Shown: piece after piece, positions 14,725-22,176 of the stretch
Numbering within the stretch: the first letter of the stretch is position 1
Layout: every line of letters begins with the position of its first letter
Position numbers and translations under genes: made by a program
Source: DATKMS01 sp041497995
Lineage (GTDB): Bacteria > Desulfobacterota > Binatia > HRBIN30
Assembly: GCA_041497995.1 (NCBI GenBank)
Contig: JBGQHM010000055.1
Coordinates: forward strand, 1 to 25,797
DNA: 25,797 nucleotides
Reading direction: 5' to 3'
Notes under the pieces: generated by a model
Seen by the model: the letters and a program-made list of their open reading frames with translations, nothing else
Database searches by the model: none
Told to the model about the DNA's origin: nothing

Positions 14725-15944
14725 AGTTCGGCGTCTTCTACGAGCACCAACTGCCGCGGCCATGGGACGAGGGACGCGAGCTGCGCCTGTTCCAGGAAGC
14801 GTTGGAGCAGGTGGAGCTGGCCGATCGCCTCGGTATCGACTTCGCCTGGGAGGTGGAACATCACTTCCTGGAGGAATACTCGCACTCGTCGGCGCCGGAA
14901 GTGTTTCTGGCGGCGGCCAGCCAGCGCTCCAAACGTATTCGCCTGGGGCATGGCATCGTCCTCTGCCCGCCGGGCTACAATCACCCTGCCCGAGTCGCCG
15001 AGCGCATCGCGACGCTGGATCTCGTGAGCAACGGCCGCGTCGAGTTCGGTACCGGCGAGTCGGCGTCGCGCATGGAGCTCGAGGGCTTCGGCATCGAGCC
15101 GACACAGAAGCGCGCCATGTGGCTCGAAGCCATCGAACAGATCGCGCTGATGATGAGCCAGAGCCCGTATCCTGGTTTCGCAGGCAAGTACTTCTCGATG
15201 CCGGCACGCAACGTCGTCCCGAAGCCGGCGCAGAAGCCGCACCCGCCGATGTGGCTGGCCTGCTCGACCCGCCAGACGATTCATCTCGCCGCGCAGCTCG
15301 GGCTCGGTGCGCTGACCTTTTCCTTCGTCGATCCCAGCGAAGCGAAGCACTGGGTGGCGGACTACTACGAGACGTTCAAGAACGAGTGCGTGCCCATCGC
15401 ACAGACGGTGAATCCGAACATTGCCATGGTGACCGGATTCATGTGCCATGACAGCGAGGAGGAGGCCGTGCGGCGCGGCTTGGAAGGTTTCCAATTTTTC
15501 GGTTACGCGCTGGCGCACTACTATCTGTTCGGTGCGCACACGCCGGGGGCGACCAACATCCTGGAGAATTTCCGGCGCGATGGTCTGCAGATCCCGAATC
15601 CCGCCAACCGCGGTGGCATCGGCACGCCCGCGCAAGTCCGCGCGCACCTCGAAGCCTTCGAGGCCACCGATGTCGACCAAGTCGTGTTCATTCAGCAGGG
15701 CGGCAACAATGCGCACGAAGACATCTGCGCTTCGTTGGAGCTCTTTGCTGCCGGCGTCATGCCAGAGTTTCGGGAGCGCGAGCAGGTGCGGGCTCGCCGC
15801 AAAGCCGAGGAGCTCGCGCCGTTCGTCGATAAGGCTATGGCGCGCAAGCGGCACGTGGCAGCCCGTGGCGAGATCCCGGAGGTCTGGGCCTATGGACGTA
15901 ACGTTGCTGAAGGCGGTGGGCAGTACCCAACGCCGGCACGCTAG
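14721..15944 (+). CDS. LLM-class flavin-dependent oxidoreductase (luciferase-like)
   Basis: A 407-residue bacterial-luciferase-like TIM-barrel protein that uses FMN or F420. Visible marks: MKFGVFYEHQLPRPW at the start, WEVEHHFLEEYSHSSAPEVFLAAAS (residues about 49-73), RLGHGIVLCPPGYNHPARVAERIATLDLVSNGRVEFGTGE (family strand-helix core). AAGGAG (14708-14713) lies seven bases before the ATG, which overlaps the stop of phaR. Substrate unknown; relatives include alkanal monooxygenases and methylene-tetrahydromethanopterin reductase-like enzymes. The soluble kinase gene follows after 15 bases, so the four genes from 14080 could be one transcript. Confidence 0.92.
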   Translation: MKFGVFYEHQLPRPWDEGRELRLFQEALEQVELADRLGIDFAWEVEHHFLEEYSHSSAPEVFLAAASQRSKRIRLGHGIVLCPPGYNHPARVAERIATLDLVSNGRVEFGTGESASRMELEGFGIEPTQKRAMWLEAIEQIALMMSQSPYPGFAGKYFSMPARNVVPKPAQKPHPPMWLACSTRQTIHLAAQLGLGALTFSFVDPSEAKHWVADYYETFKNECVPIAQTVNPNIAMVTGFMCHDSEEEAVRRGLEGFQFFGYALAHYYLFGAHTPGATNILENFRRDGLQIPNPANRGGIGTPAQVRAHLEAFEATDVDQVVFIQQGGNNAHEDICASLELFAAGVMPEFREREQVRARRKAEELAPFVDKAMARKRHVAARGEIPEVWAYGRNVAEGGGQYPTPAR

Positions 15945-15959
15945 GCACGTGGCCCGGCC

Positions 15960-17192
15960 GTGGCCTCGACCGTCAAGCAAGGCAACAGTAGCGACGACGC
16001 GGCGCAGCGCCACGAGCAGCACGGTACTGAGCAAGGAAGACGGCTGGCAGCCGTGGCGCAGTTGGCCGCGGGTGTGGCGCACGACTTCAACAACATCCTC
16101 ACCGTTGTCGTGGGCATCGCCGAGCGCCTGACGCAACAACCGCGGCTGCCCAAGTCGGTTCGTGAGAAGCTCGACCTGATCGCGCAGCAGGGGCACCGCG
16201 GTACCCAGCTCATTCGTCAGCTCACCGACTTCAGCCGCCAATCGATAGTCGCCGACCGGAGACCACTCGATCTCTCAGGTCTAGTCGCCGCCTGCCGTGC
16301 GGAGCTGCAACGTGTCATCGGTGACCGTGCGCGGCTGACACTGACGTGCCCACCGGGCGACCACATGGTCCGTGGCGACGCCGCGCAACTGCGGCAGATT
16401 GTCGCGCACCTGGTGTCGAACGCGGGCGATGCGTTGCCGAAGGGTGGTGAAGTTCGCATCGGCGTTGCCCGACTGGCGCTCGGACCGGGCGCCGCACCAC
16501 CAGTGGTCGACATGCCGATCGGTGATTGGCTTGTGCTGAGTGTTGTGGACACTGGTGCGGGCATGTCAGCAGACCAACTGCAGCACGTCTTCGAACCGTT
16601 CTTCACGACCAAGGAGCCGGGCAAGGGCAGCGGATTGGGACTCGCGCAGGTGTACGGCCTGGTGAAGCAGCACGGTGGCTTCGCCGGCGTTGTCAGCAAA
16701 CCGGGGAAGGGAACAACCGTGACCATCTACTTGCCCGCGGCAAGCCTGCGCGACGACCCACCGACGGCGGACGAGGGTCCACGGCCCAGGCCGGGAAGCG
16801 GTGAGGTGATTCTGCTCGTGGAAGATGAGGCGGCAGTCCGCGCTGTGTTGAAATGGCAATTCGAAGGCATGGGTTACCGGGTACTGCAGGCAGCGACCGG
16901 TGAGGAGGCGCTCCAGCTCTTCGCATCTCACCCCGATGCGATCGCGCTCGCGGTGATCGATTGGCGACTACCGGGGATGGGCGGCGCGCAATTGTACAGA
17001 TCGTTACGCGACGTGAGCCCTGCATTGCCGATGATCGCGCTCTCCGGGTATCCACCGGAGGTCGGTGCATCACAGGCCGGCATCGATCGCGATGAACGAG
17101 TACAATGGCTACAAAAGCCGGCTGGTCTCCAGCCTTTGGCGCGAGCCGTGCGGCGGGCGTTGAAGGAATCACCGGAAGGCCCGGCGACGTGA
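15960..17192 (+). CDS. Soluble hybrid histidine kinase with C-terminal receiver domain
   Basis: A 410-residue kinase without membrane segment or recognisable sensor domain; only about 28 residues precede the dimerisation helices. The H-box is GVAHDFNNIL with H41, typical of the HPK4-like group. The ATPase domain (about 145-265) has VSNAGDALPKGG (N-box), VVDTGAGMS (G1) and GKGSGLGLAQVYG (G2). The C-terminal receiver (about 280-405) has LLVEDEAAVR, phospho-acceptor D334 in AVIDWRLPG, and a lysine in LQKPAG. The start is GTG 15960, poorly supported by a ribosome site. The stop overlaps the next regulator's GTG (GTGA), so the pair is translated together and probably signals to each other. The stimulus is probably brought by another protein. 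Confidence 0.9.
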   Translation: MASTVKQGNSSDDAAQRHEQHGTEQGRRLAAVAQLAAGVAHDFNNILTVVVGIAERLTQQPRLPKSVREKLDLIAQQGHRGTQLIRQLTDFSRQSIVADRRPLDLSGLVAACRAELQRVIGDRARLTLTCPPGDHMVRGDAAQLRQIVAHLVSNAGDALPKGGEVRIGVARLALGPGAAPPVVDMPIGDWLVLSVVDTGAGMSADQLQHVFEPFFTTKEPGKGSGLGLAQVYGLVKQHGGFAGVVSKPGKGTTVTIYLPAASLRDDPPTADEGPRPRPGSGEVILLVEDEAAVRAVLKWQFEGMGYRVLQAATGEEALQLFASHPDAIALAVIDWRLPGMGGAQLYRSLRDVSPALPMIALSGYPPEVGASQAGIDRDERVQWLQKPAGLQPLARAVRRALKESPEGPAT

Positions 17193-17821
17193 CCGCGACG
17201 GCGAGACAGCGCGCGGCGACAGTGTTCGTCGTTGATGACGACCCGGCCGTCCGCGAATACCTGCAGTGGCTCATCGAGTCGGTCGGGCTCGCGGTGCGGG
17301 CCTCTGCGACTGCGCAGGAGTTCTTGGACACCTACGATCCATCGGTGCCCGGATGCCTCGTGCTCGATGTGCGCATGCCGGGTTTGAGCGGCTTCGACCT
17401 GCAAGCGGAGCTGGCGGCGCGGCAGATCATGATCCCGATCATTATGATGACGGCGTATGCGGAGGTGCCGATGGCCGTGCGTGCGATGCGCGGCGGTGCA
17501 ATCGACTTCATCCAGAAACCGTTCGACGGTCAGCTGCTGCTTGATCGTATTCAACGCACGGTCGACTCCGACCGTATGGCGCGCTCCGCACGCGCCGAGC
17601 GCGCGCAGGTCGCTGCATTGTTGGAGCGTCTGCCACCGCGGCAACGCGCCGTACTCGATGGGTTGGTCGCCGGAAAGCCGAGCAAGGTCATCGCGAGCGA
17701 GTTGGGACTCAGCCCCAAGACCGTCGACGTGCACCGTGCCCGCCTGATGGAGCGGCTGGGCGCGCAATCGCTGCCGGATCTGTTTCGGTTGATCCTGCTG
17801 GCGCGCGGCGAGAAAGTGTAG
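17189..17821 (+). CDS. FixJ/NarL-type response regulator
   Basis: A 210-residue two-domain response regulator. The receiver (residues about 10-125) has VVDDDP, phospho-acceptor D60 in LVLDVRMPGLSG, TAYAEV and the FIQKPFD lysine. The C-terminal LuxR/GerE helix-turn-helix (about 145-205) has LPPRQRAVLDGLVAGKPSKVIASELGLSPKTVDVHRARLMERLGA in pieces typical of FixJ/TtrR. GTG 17189 overlaps the kinase's stop (GTGA) and is preferred to the in-frame ATG at 17105 inside the kinase gene. It most likely accepts phosphate from that kinase and controls an unidentified promoter. Convergent, 10 bases away from the minus-strand kinase. Confidence 0.92.
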   Translation: MTATARQRAATVFVVDDDPAVREYLQWLIESVGLAVRASATAQEFLDTYDPSVPGCLVLDVRMPGLSGFDLQAELAARQIMIPIIMMTAYAEVPMAVRAMRGGAIDFIQKPFDGQLLLDRIQRTVDSDRMARSARAERAQVAALLERLPPRQRAVLDGLVAGKPSKVIASELGLSPKTVDVHRARLMERLGAQSLPDLFRLILLARGEKV

Positions 17822-17831
17822 CTGCGGCAGC

Positions 17832-18968
17832 TCAGCTTGCTTTGGTGGTTGCCGGAATGAGGGGAATGCGGAACGAGAAGGTGGAACCGAGTCCGGGCGT
17901 GCTGTTGACGGCGATGTTACCGCCAAGCATCTCAACCAGTCGGCGCACGATGTACAGCCCCAGTCCGGCGCCGCCGGTGCGGCGTGACAAGGCGCTGTGA
18001 CCCTGCCGAAAAGGCTCGAACACGGCGGCGATCTCTTCGCAGGGAATACCGACGCCGGTGTCGGTCACCGAGAACCGGATGTCGCCGTTCTCCGCCGCCA
18101 CCGCGAGAGTGATCGTTCCTTGCTCCGTGAACTTAATGGCGTTGCCGACCAGATTCTTGAGCACCATCTTCAGCTTCACCGGGTCCGAGTGTAGCGCCGG
18201 CAGCGCTGCGGCGACCTGCCAATCGATGCGCAGCGCCGCCTTCTGCGGCGGCAGCGCGGTGTCGCACGCCACTTGGTCGACCAGATCAGCGACACAAATT
18301 TCCTCCGTATCCGTGTGCGCGGGTGTCGCCTCCGATCGCGTGAGTTCCAGCGTCGCTTGAATCAGCTGCAGCGATTCCGTGGCCCGTTCGTGCATCAACT
18401 GCATCGCCTGACGGTGCTCGGCTTGTAGCTGCTGCGACAGGTCTTGCTGGACCAATTCGCTCAGCATGATGATGACCCCGAGAGTGTTGCGCAGCTCGTG
18501 TGACATCGTGGCCGCAAAGTACGTCTTGATGGTGTTGGAACGTTCGAGATCGGCGATCAACCGCGTCTTCTCGGCGAAGAGGTGATGGCGCTCGACGGCG
18601 TATCGCATGCAGCGTGTCAGCAGGCGACCATCGACCTGACCTTTGACCAAATAGTCTTGGGCTCCCGCCTGGACGGCCTCTGTCCCTAAGCGTTCGTCAT
18701 CCAACCCCGTGAGGACGATGATGGGGACCGTGGCCGCGTGTGCGAGCGCTCGGGTGACCGTCTCGTGGCCGTGGCAATCGGGCAAGGACAAGTCGAGCAG
18801 CACCAGGTCGACTGCATTTCCGTCAAGGTGTGTCAGCGCATCGCGCAAGTTCTCGACGTGCAGCACGTTGAACTCGTGCGCGCCGACGTCGACAAGCAGC
18901 TCTCGGAGCACGTCGGCGTCGTCCGGGTTGTCCTCGACGAGGAGCACGCGAATGGGAGGCGGGGCCAT
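17832..18968 (-). CDS. Receiver-histidine kinase hybrid (REC-HisKA-HATPase)
   Basis: A 378-residue soluble kinase with the receiver first. The receiver (residues 5-125) has LLVEDNPDD, phospho-acceptor D59 in LVLLDLSLPDCHG and the K109 in YLVKG. The kinase core has H157 in ATMSHELRNTLG, NLVGNAIKFTEQG (N-box), VTDTGVGIP (G1), FRQG and GGAGLGLYIVRRLVEMLGG (G2). The reversed order suggests a relay: the receiver controls the kinase activity. ATG 18968 starts 2 bases past the stop of the upstream receiver gene (one base between them), so the pair is coupled. Residues before this ATG belong to the upstream gene's frame region and are not needed. Confidence 0.9.
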   Translation of the reverse strand: MAPPPIRVLLVEDNPDDADVLRELLVDVGAHEFNVLHVENLRDALTHLDGNAVDLVLLDLSLPDCHGHETVTRALAHAATVPIIVLTGLDDERLGTEAVQAGAQDYLVKGQVDGRLLTRCMRYAVERHHLFAEKTRLIADLERSNTIKTYFAATMSHELRNTLGVIIMLSELVQQDLSQQLQAEHRQAMQLMHERATESLQLIQATLELTRSEATPAHTDTEEICVADLVDQVACDTALPPQKAALRIDWQVAAALPALHSDPVKLKMVLKNLVGNAIKFTEQGTITLAVAAENGDIRFSVTDTGVGIPCEEIAAVFEPFRQGHSALSRRTGGAGLGLYIVRRLVEMLGGNIAVNSTPGLGSTFSFRIPLIPATTKAS

Positions 18969-18969
18969 A

Positions 18970-19413
18970 TCAGCTCGGCGGTAGCGCGACGACATCGACC
19001 CAGAACGCATCGATCGCTCTGACCAATGAAAGAAGCTCTTCAAGGTCGACCGGTTTCGTGATGTAGCAATTGGCGCTGAGGTTGTAGCTCTTGACGATGT
19101 CTTGCTCCGATGCGGAACTGGTGAGGATCACGACCGGGATGCGCCGCAGATTCGCATCCGCCTTGATCTCGGCGAGCACCTCGTGTCCAGATTTGCCGGG
19201 GAGGTTCAGGTCGAGCAGGATCAAGTCGGGGCGCGGTGCCTTGGCGTGCTTGCCGGCACGGCGCAAGAACGTTAACGCCTCAACGCCGTCTTCGGCGATG
19301 CTCACGTGGTTGCGCCGGCGCCCCTCCTTGAGGGCTTCAAGCATCAAGTCGATGTCGTCTGGACTGTCCTCGACCAGGAGGATCTCGACCGATCGGTCGC
19401 GTACTGCGGTCAT
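18970..19413 (-). CDS. Stand-alone receiver-domain protein (Rcp1-like)
   Basis: A 147-residue protein that is only a receiver domain: LLVEDSPDDIDLM at residues 12-24, phospho-acceptor D68 in LILLDLNLPGKSG, LTSSASEQDI, and YITKPVDLEEL with the conserved lysine. It resembles Rcp1, the small receiver that pairs with phytochrome-type kinases; such receivers typically pass phosphate on or act on protein targets, having no DNA-binding domain. ATG 19413 overlaps the stop of the kinase-like remnant upstream by 4 bases (ATGA). The open frame reaches 19725 but that part has no family match. It is followed immediately by the REC-kinase hybrid. Confidence 0.9.
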   Translation of the reverse strand: MTAVRDRSVEILLVEDSPDDIDLMLEALKEGRRRNHVSIAEDGVEALTFLRRAGKHAKAPRPDLILLDLNLPGKSGHEVLAEIKADANLRRIPVVILTSSASEQDIVKSYNLSANCYITKPVDLEELLSLVRAIDAFWVDVVALPPS

Positions 19414-19490
19414 TGTTGGTGATCCGTTGGACGGGTGAAGGACAAGGTGGCGCGTGTGCCGACGCGTGACTCCACCCAAACTGGGCCGCC
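19410..19490 (-). pseudogene. Probable remnant of a histidine kinase 3' end
   Basis: In the frame that ends at 19410 the last 27 residues before the stop (HGGPVWVESRVGTRATLSFTRP plus a short tail, in pieces) match the end of histidine-kinase ATPase domains (normally HGGRVWVESxxGxGTTFxFTLP). Upstream of about 19490 the frame loses any kinase similarity (no GLGL motif or N-box). The stop still overlaps the receiver's ATG (ATGA) as in an intact kinase-receiver pair. It looks like a kinase gene whose 5' part has been deleted. The open frame extends to GTG 19640 but that part is not kinase-like. Confidence 0.6.
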
Positions 19491-19579
19491 GTGGCGGCAT
19501 CCCGGCCGCGAGCGTTGCGGGCCGCGCAGCAGATGCGCCTGATGACATCTGTCGACTACGGCGTCCATCGACGGCGTCC

Positions 19580-19585
19580 TGTATA
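19580..19585 (-). promoter_or_regulatory. Isolated -10-like box
   Basis: TATACA on the minus strand, without a good -35 match, in the gap before the receiver gene. It could initiate the receiver/kinase transcript. Confidence 0.25.
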
Positions 19586-19652
19586 GCACACTCGCCTCGC
19601 GGAAGTCTGGCGCTCGCCTCCGGTCTCCCAAAGTACGCACCCGAACGGGCCG

Positions 19653-20162
19653 CTAGGGGTGTGCTGATGCGCGGGCTGCAAGGTGGGGCGCTGGGGCAGC
19701 TGCCGCGAGCTGCTGCTGCCGCCACCGTCTGAGGCCGTCGCGCAGGTAGCCAGGGTCGAGATCGAGGACGCTGCAGACGTACTCGAAGTCCAGACCTGGA
19801 AGATGGCGGTGTCCGAGCTGCTTGGCCTCACCGAACATGATCCACTGTTCGGCGTCACGGAACAGCCGCCGCTGGCGCGTCGTTTTCGGTTGTGCGTACC
19901 TCTGGAAGCACTGAACAGCATCTTCCACGACTGCGCACAGCAGCCGCAGCTCCCCGAGGCTGCTCCGGCCGCGGAACGCGGTGAAGAACTGCACCGGCAG
20001 GGTGACCTCAGGCTGTGCGAATGCGATTGGCGACTCCTGCCCCCGCGCCCGGGGCCGCGGCCTCCGGGGAATGGGGCGGCGACCCGTGTCCTGGGCTGGC
20101 GAGCGCACAGCGCTTGCCGCCTGGGACGCGAGACGGAGCTGTGCATCGGGACCGTGCATCAC
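19653..20162 (-). CDS. Conserved hypothetical protein
   Basis: A 169-residue protein from GTG 20162, but the first about 56 residues are Arg/Pro-rich and low in pattern, so the real start may be GTG 19994 (113 residues). The core (residues about 57-150) is well formed: QFFTAFRGR, then LGELRLLCAVVEDAVQCFQRY, LFRDAEQWIM, FEYVCSVLDLDPGYLRDGLRRW. I recognise this as a pattern seen in uncharacterised small proteins of deltaproteobacterium-like genomes but know no function. GTG 20162 overlaps the stop of the secreted Cys-rich protein (GTGA). Downstream are the receiver and kinase genes, so a regulatory role is possible but unproven. Confidence 0.6.
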   Translation of the reverse strand: MMHGPDAQLRLASQAASAVRSPAQDTGRRPIPRRPRPRARGQESPIAFAQPEVTLPVQFFTAFRGRSSLGELRLLCAVVEDAVQCFQRYAQPKTTRQRRLFRDAEQWIMFGEAKQLGHRHLPGLDFEYVCSVLDLDPGYLRDGLRRWRQQQLAAAAPAPHLAARASAHP

Positions 20163-21718
20163 GGGATGGGCAGGAGCACGAGGCCCGACAGGTCAAGAAC
20201 GCCGGGCGCGCTCAGTGCGCCGACGCCGGGTAAATGTCCGGTTCCGTCGACTATTGAGCTTCCACTGGCTGGAAGGCAGAAGGTACCGGCCAGCGTCTGC
20301 GCCTGCGGATTGCCCGAGCCCCCAGCCGGCATCCCCGTTTCAGTGACCTTGCGTGCGCTGTCGTTCCCGAAGGCGCCGGAACTGATCTGGTCCGGGCAGA
20401 ACATGCCTCTGGCATCGGTGAGAGTCGAAGTGCCAGTTCCAAGCGACGAGAGGATCACGGTCAGGGTCCCGAAGAATCGATCGTCATCGGGAGGGCATTC
20501 GAAGGTGGTCGATGTAGAGCCAGTTCCCGTGCACGTGTGACCGACATTCTTCCCGGCGCTGCACTTGCCCCCGAGACAGCGCGGGCACGGCGAGGCTTCG
20601 TCGCCGGTGATGTACAGACGTGAGGATAAGTTGGTTGCCACCATGGTTTGGTTGGTGGCCAGGTCTGTCGCTCCGCACATGTCGGTCAAGAATGCCGAGA
20701 TGGCGCAGGCGGAGATCACGCCGTTCGGCACAGGTACGGGCGGCCCGAAGTAACAGTTGGCGTCCAAGTTACAAGCACCGACCAGGTGGTCATGAACCGG
20801 GCTGACGCCGCAATCCGTATCGCTTGTACACTTGCCCAAACCATCCATCCCGGGTTTGCCGTTCGAGCAGTGCCGGTCCGGTCCAGCGCCAAGCGTGCAG
20901 TCGGCAGGTCCGGTACCCGTGCTGCCGGCGAGCGTCAAGCGAGAGCCAGACTTGCCGACGACGTCGAGGATCGAAGTCGAACCGTCCGGGACACTGGCGG
21001 GAGGCAGCGAGCCGGTGTACAGGCAGCCAAGGCCCAGGTCGCCAATCCGCTGGCCCAATGCGTCGGTAACTTGCCCCGAAAACGGCGGAGCCGGCGCCGG
21101 CATAAGGTTCGCGCCACCGCAGTTGTCGCTTCCGTGGGTTGTCGTGAAGGGCACCCTTCCGAGCCGTGGCAGACCGAGGGACGACTGACAAAAGCCGGGC
21201 GGTGGCGGAAGCGTTGCTGGCGGTTTGGTGGGCGTGGGCGTCGGAGTTGGGCGTTGGACACAGCCGCCAGAGTCGCAGGCGTCGCAACAGCTCGTGTAAT
21301 CGCCCACGCACGCGCTGCCGCCGTGCGGCGCTACGCAGTGGTTGGAATCGCGAGCAATGCGGCAACTGGTCTTGCCGATGGCCGTCGTGCGGCAGCAGGT
21401 GACGGCGTTAGGGCGCCCACAGGTCGATTTGCGGGCGCAGCGTAGTACGCTGGACGCGCAGCTCTTTCGCAAGCCGCTATTCTCCGCTGCGTCGACCACT
21501 TGCCGCGCGCATTTGACGTAGTCACCATGAGTAGTCGCGGCCGCACAGTCGCACTGGCTGTCCACGAGTTCCCGTGTCGCAGCAATTGCCGCCGCATCAC
21601 CGGGATCGCTGCCGCACCGTGCGGCGAACGTCCGGCTGGCGGTCGCGAGCAAGAGTCCTGTTACCAGCAGGCCGACGAGTCGTCGTTGTTCCAGCCCGAC
21701 CTGATGAACGGCATTCAT
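20159..21718 (-). CDS. Large secreted cysteine-rich protein
   Basis: A 519-residue protein of unknown function. A signal peptide covers about 1-33 (basic EQRR, hydrophobic LVGLLVTGLLLATA, cleavage near TFAA). A Cys-rich N-terminal domain (about 34-155) carries about 18 cysteines, including CC pairs. A Pro-Thr linker (RPTPTPTPTKPPATLPPPP) spans about 156-176. The rest (177-519) is Gly/Ser/Thr-rich with further cysteines, a KCTSDTDCG motif near 297 and GKCSAGKNVGHTC near 388. Such architecture (Cys-rich domain, TP linker, TSDTDCG motif) recurs in exported proteins of deltaproteobacterium-like lineages. GGGAGG just before the ATG supports the start. Its stop overlaps the start of the following hypothetical gene. 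No transmembrane anchor is seen at the C-terminus, so it is probably released or outer-surface associated. Confidence 0.8.
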   Translation of the reverse strand: MNAVHQVGLEQRRLVGLLVTGLLLATASRTFAARCGSDPGDAAAIAATRELVDSQCDCAAATTHGDYVKCARQVVDAAENSGLRKSCASSVLRCARKSTCGRPNAVTCCRTTAIGKTSCRIARDSNHCVAPHGGSACVGDYTSCCDACDSGGCVQRPTPTPTPTKPPATLPPPPGFCQSSLGLPRLGRVPFTTTHGSDNCGGANLMPAPAPPFSGQVTDALGQRIGDLGLGCLYTGSLPPASVPDGSTSILDVVGKSGSRLTLAGSTGTGPADCTLGAGPDRHCSNGKPGMDGLGKCTSDTDCGVSPVHDHLVGACNLDANCYFGPPVPVPNGVISACAISAFLTDMCGATDLATNQTMVATNLSSRLYITGDEASPCPRCLGGKCSAGKNVGHTCTGTGSTSTTFECPPDDDRFFGTLTVILSSLGTGTSTLTDARGMFCPDQISSGAFGNDSARKVTETGMPAGGSGNPQAQTLAGTFCLPASGSSIVDGTGHLPGVGALSAPGVLDLSGLVLLPIP

Positions 21719-21793
21719 GGCATCCCTCCCCCTGGGAATCGTCTGCGCGCACCCAAATCCTCGCCCGCAGAGTATCGCCCACCTCGTGCCAAT

Positions 21794-21832
21794 AGAGAAC
21801 CCCGAAATTTCCCTACGGTGGTAGGATTCTCT
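21794..21832. promoter_or_regulatory. Symmetric AT-rich element between divergent genes
   Basis: AGAGAACCC (21794-21802) and GGATTCTCT (21824-21832) form an imperfect inverted repeat. Inside lie the palindrome GAAATTTC (21804-21811) and CCTAC-GGTG-GTAGG (21812-21825). It sits between the Cys-rich gene (minus) and the DUF507 pair (plus); a regulator site is possible. The rest of the 180-base gap holds only the DUF507 promoter. Confidence 0.4.
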
Positions 21833-21862
21833 TTACCTAGACTGTGGGTACTGGCGGGCAGA

Positions 21863-21891
21863 TTGCGGCACTCTCGGCGGCGGCATATAGT
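21863..21891 (+). promoter_or_regulatory. Promoter of the DUF507 pair, predicted leaderless
   Basis: TTGCGG (21863-21868) and TATAGT (21886-21891) are 17 bases apart. Transcription would start at about 21898-21899, the first base of the GTG start codon, and there is no ribosome site upstream of it. Confidence 0.6.
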
Positions 21892-21898
21892 GCGGCCC

Positions 21899-22174
21899 GT
21901 GCGCGTCCGGGAAGGCGAATTGCAGAGTCTAGCGGCGGCGATTGTCGATGCACTGCTGAAGCAGGGATTTGTACGGCCCAAACGCGATGCTGCTGTGCTC
22001 CGCCGACGCATCGTTGAGTTGATCGCGCGCAACCTGGAAGAGGAACGCGCCATCGAAGAGGAAGCCGAACGCTTGGCGGCGACGCATGCTCGCCAGATGG
22101 CTGGCCTGGATCAACGCCGGATCGTTCAGGGGATCATGGAGCGCTTGGCTCGCGAACGCGGGTTCTCGTTGTAA
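21899..22174 (+). CDS. DUF507 family protein (first of a tandem pair)
   Basis: A 91-residue protein of the DUF507 family, function unknown. The opening (V/M)RVREGELQSLAAAIVDALLKQGFV is the family pattern, followed by VLRRRIVELIARNLEEERAIEEEAERLA and an end in DQRRIVQGIMERLARERGF; the whole protein is helical and charged. Start GTG 21899 gives the normal family length; the frame is open back to 21500 but antisense to the secreted protein's gene. A -35/-10 pair places the transcript start at the GTG itself. The second DUF507 gene begins 2 bases after the stop. Tandem DUF507 pairs upstream of chaperonin genes may be functionally linked, but that is inference. Confidence 0.85.
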   Translation: MRVREGELQSLAAAIVDALLKQGFVRPKRDAAVLRRRIVELIARNLEEERAIEEEAERLAATHARQMAGLDQRRIVQGIMERLARERGFSL

Positions 22175-22176
22175 CT

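Noticed and set aside
14658..16241. A 527-codon open frame antisense to the LLM enzyme and the hybrid kinase.
   Set aside because: High-GC shadow frame without conserved motifs; the opposite strand holds clearly recognisable genes.
19491..19640. Upstream part of the frame containing the kinase fragment as a full gene.
   Set aside because: No kinase-like or other conserved residues before about 19490; only the last 27 residues look kinase-derived.
21500..21898. N-terminal extension of the first DUF507 gene.
   Set aside because: Overlaps the secreted protein's gene on the other strand and the promoter; the family length is met from GTG 21899.
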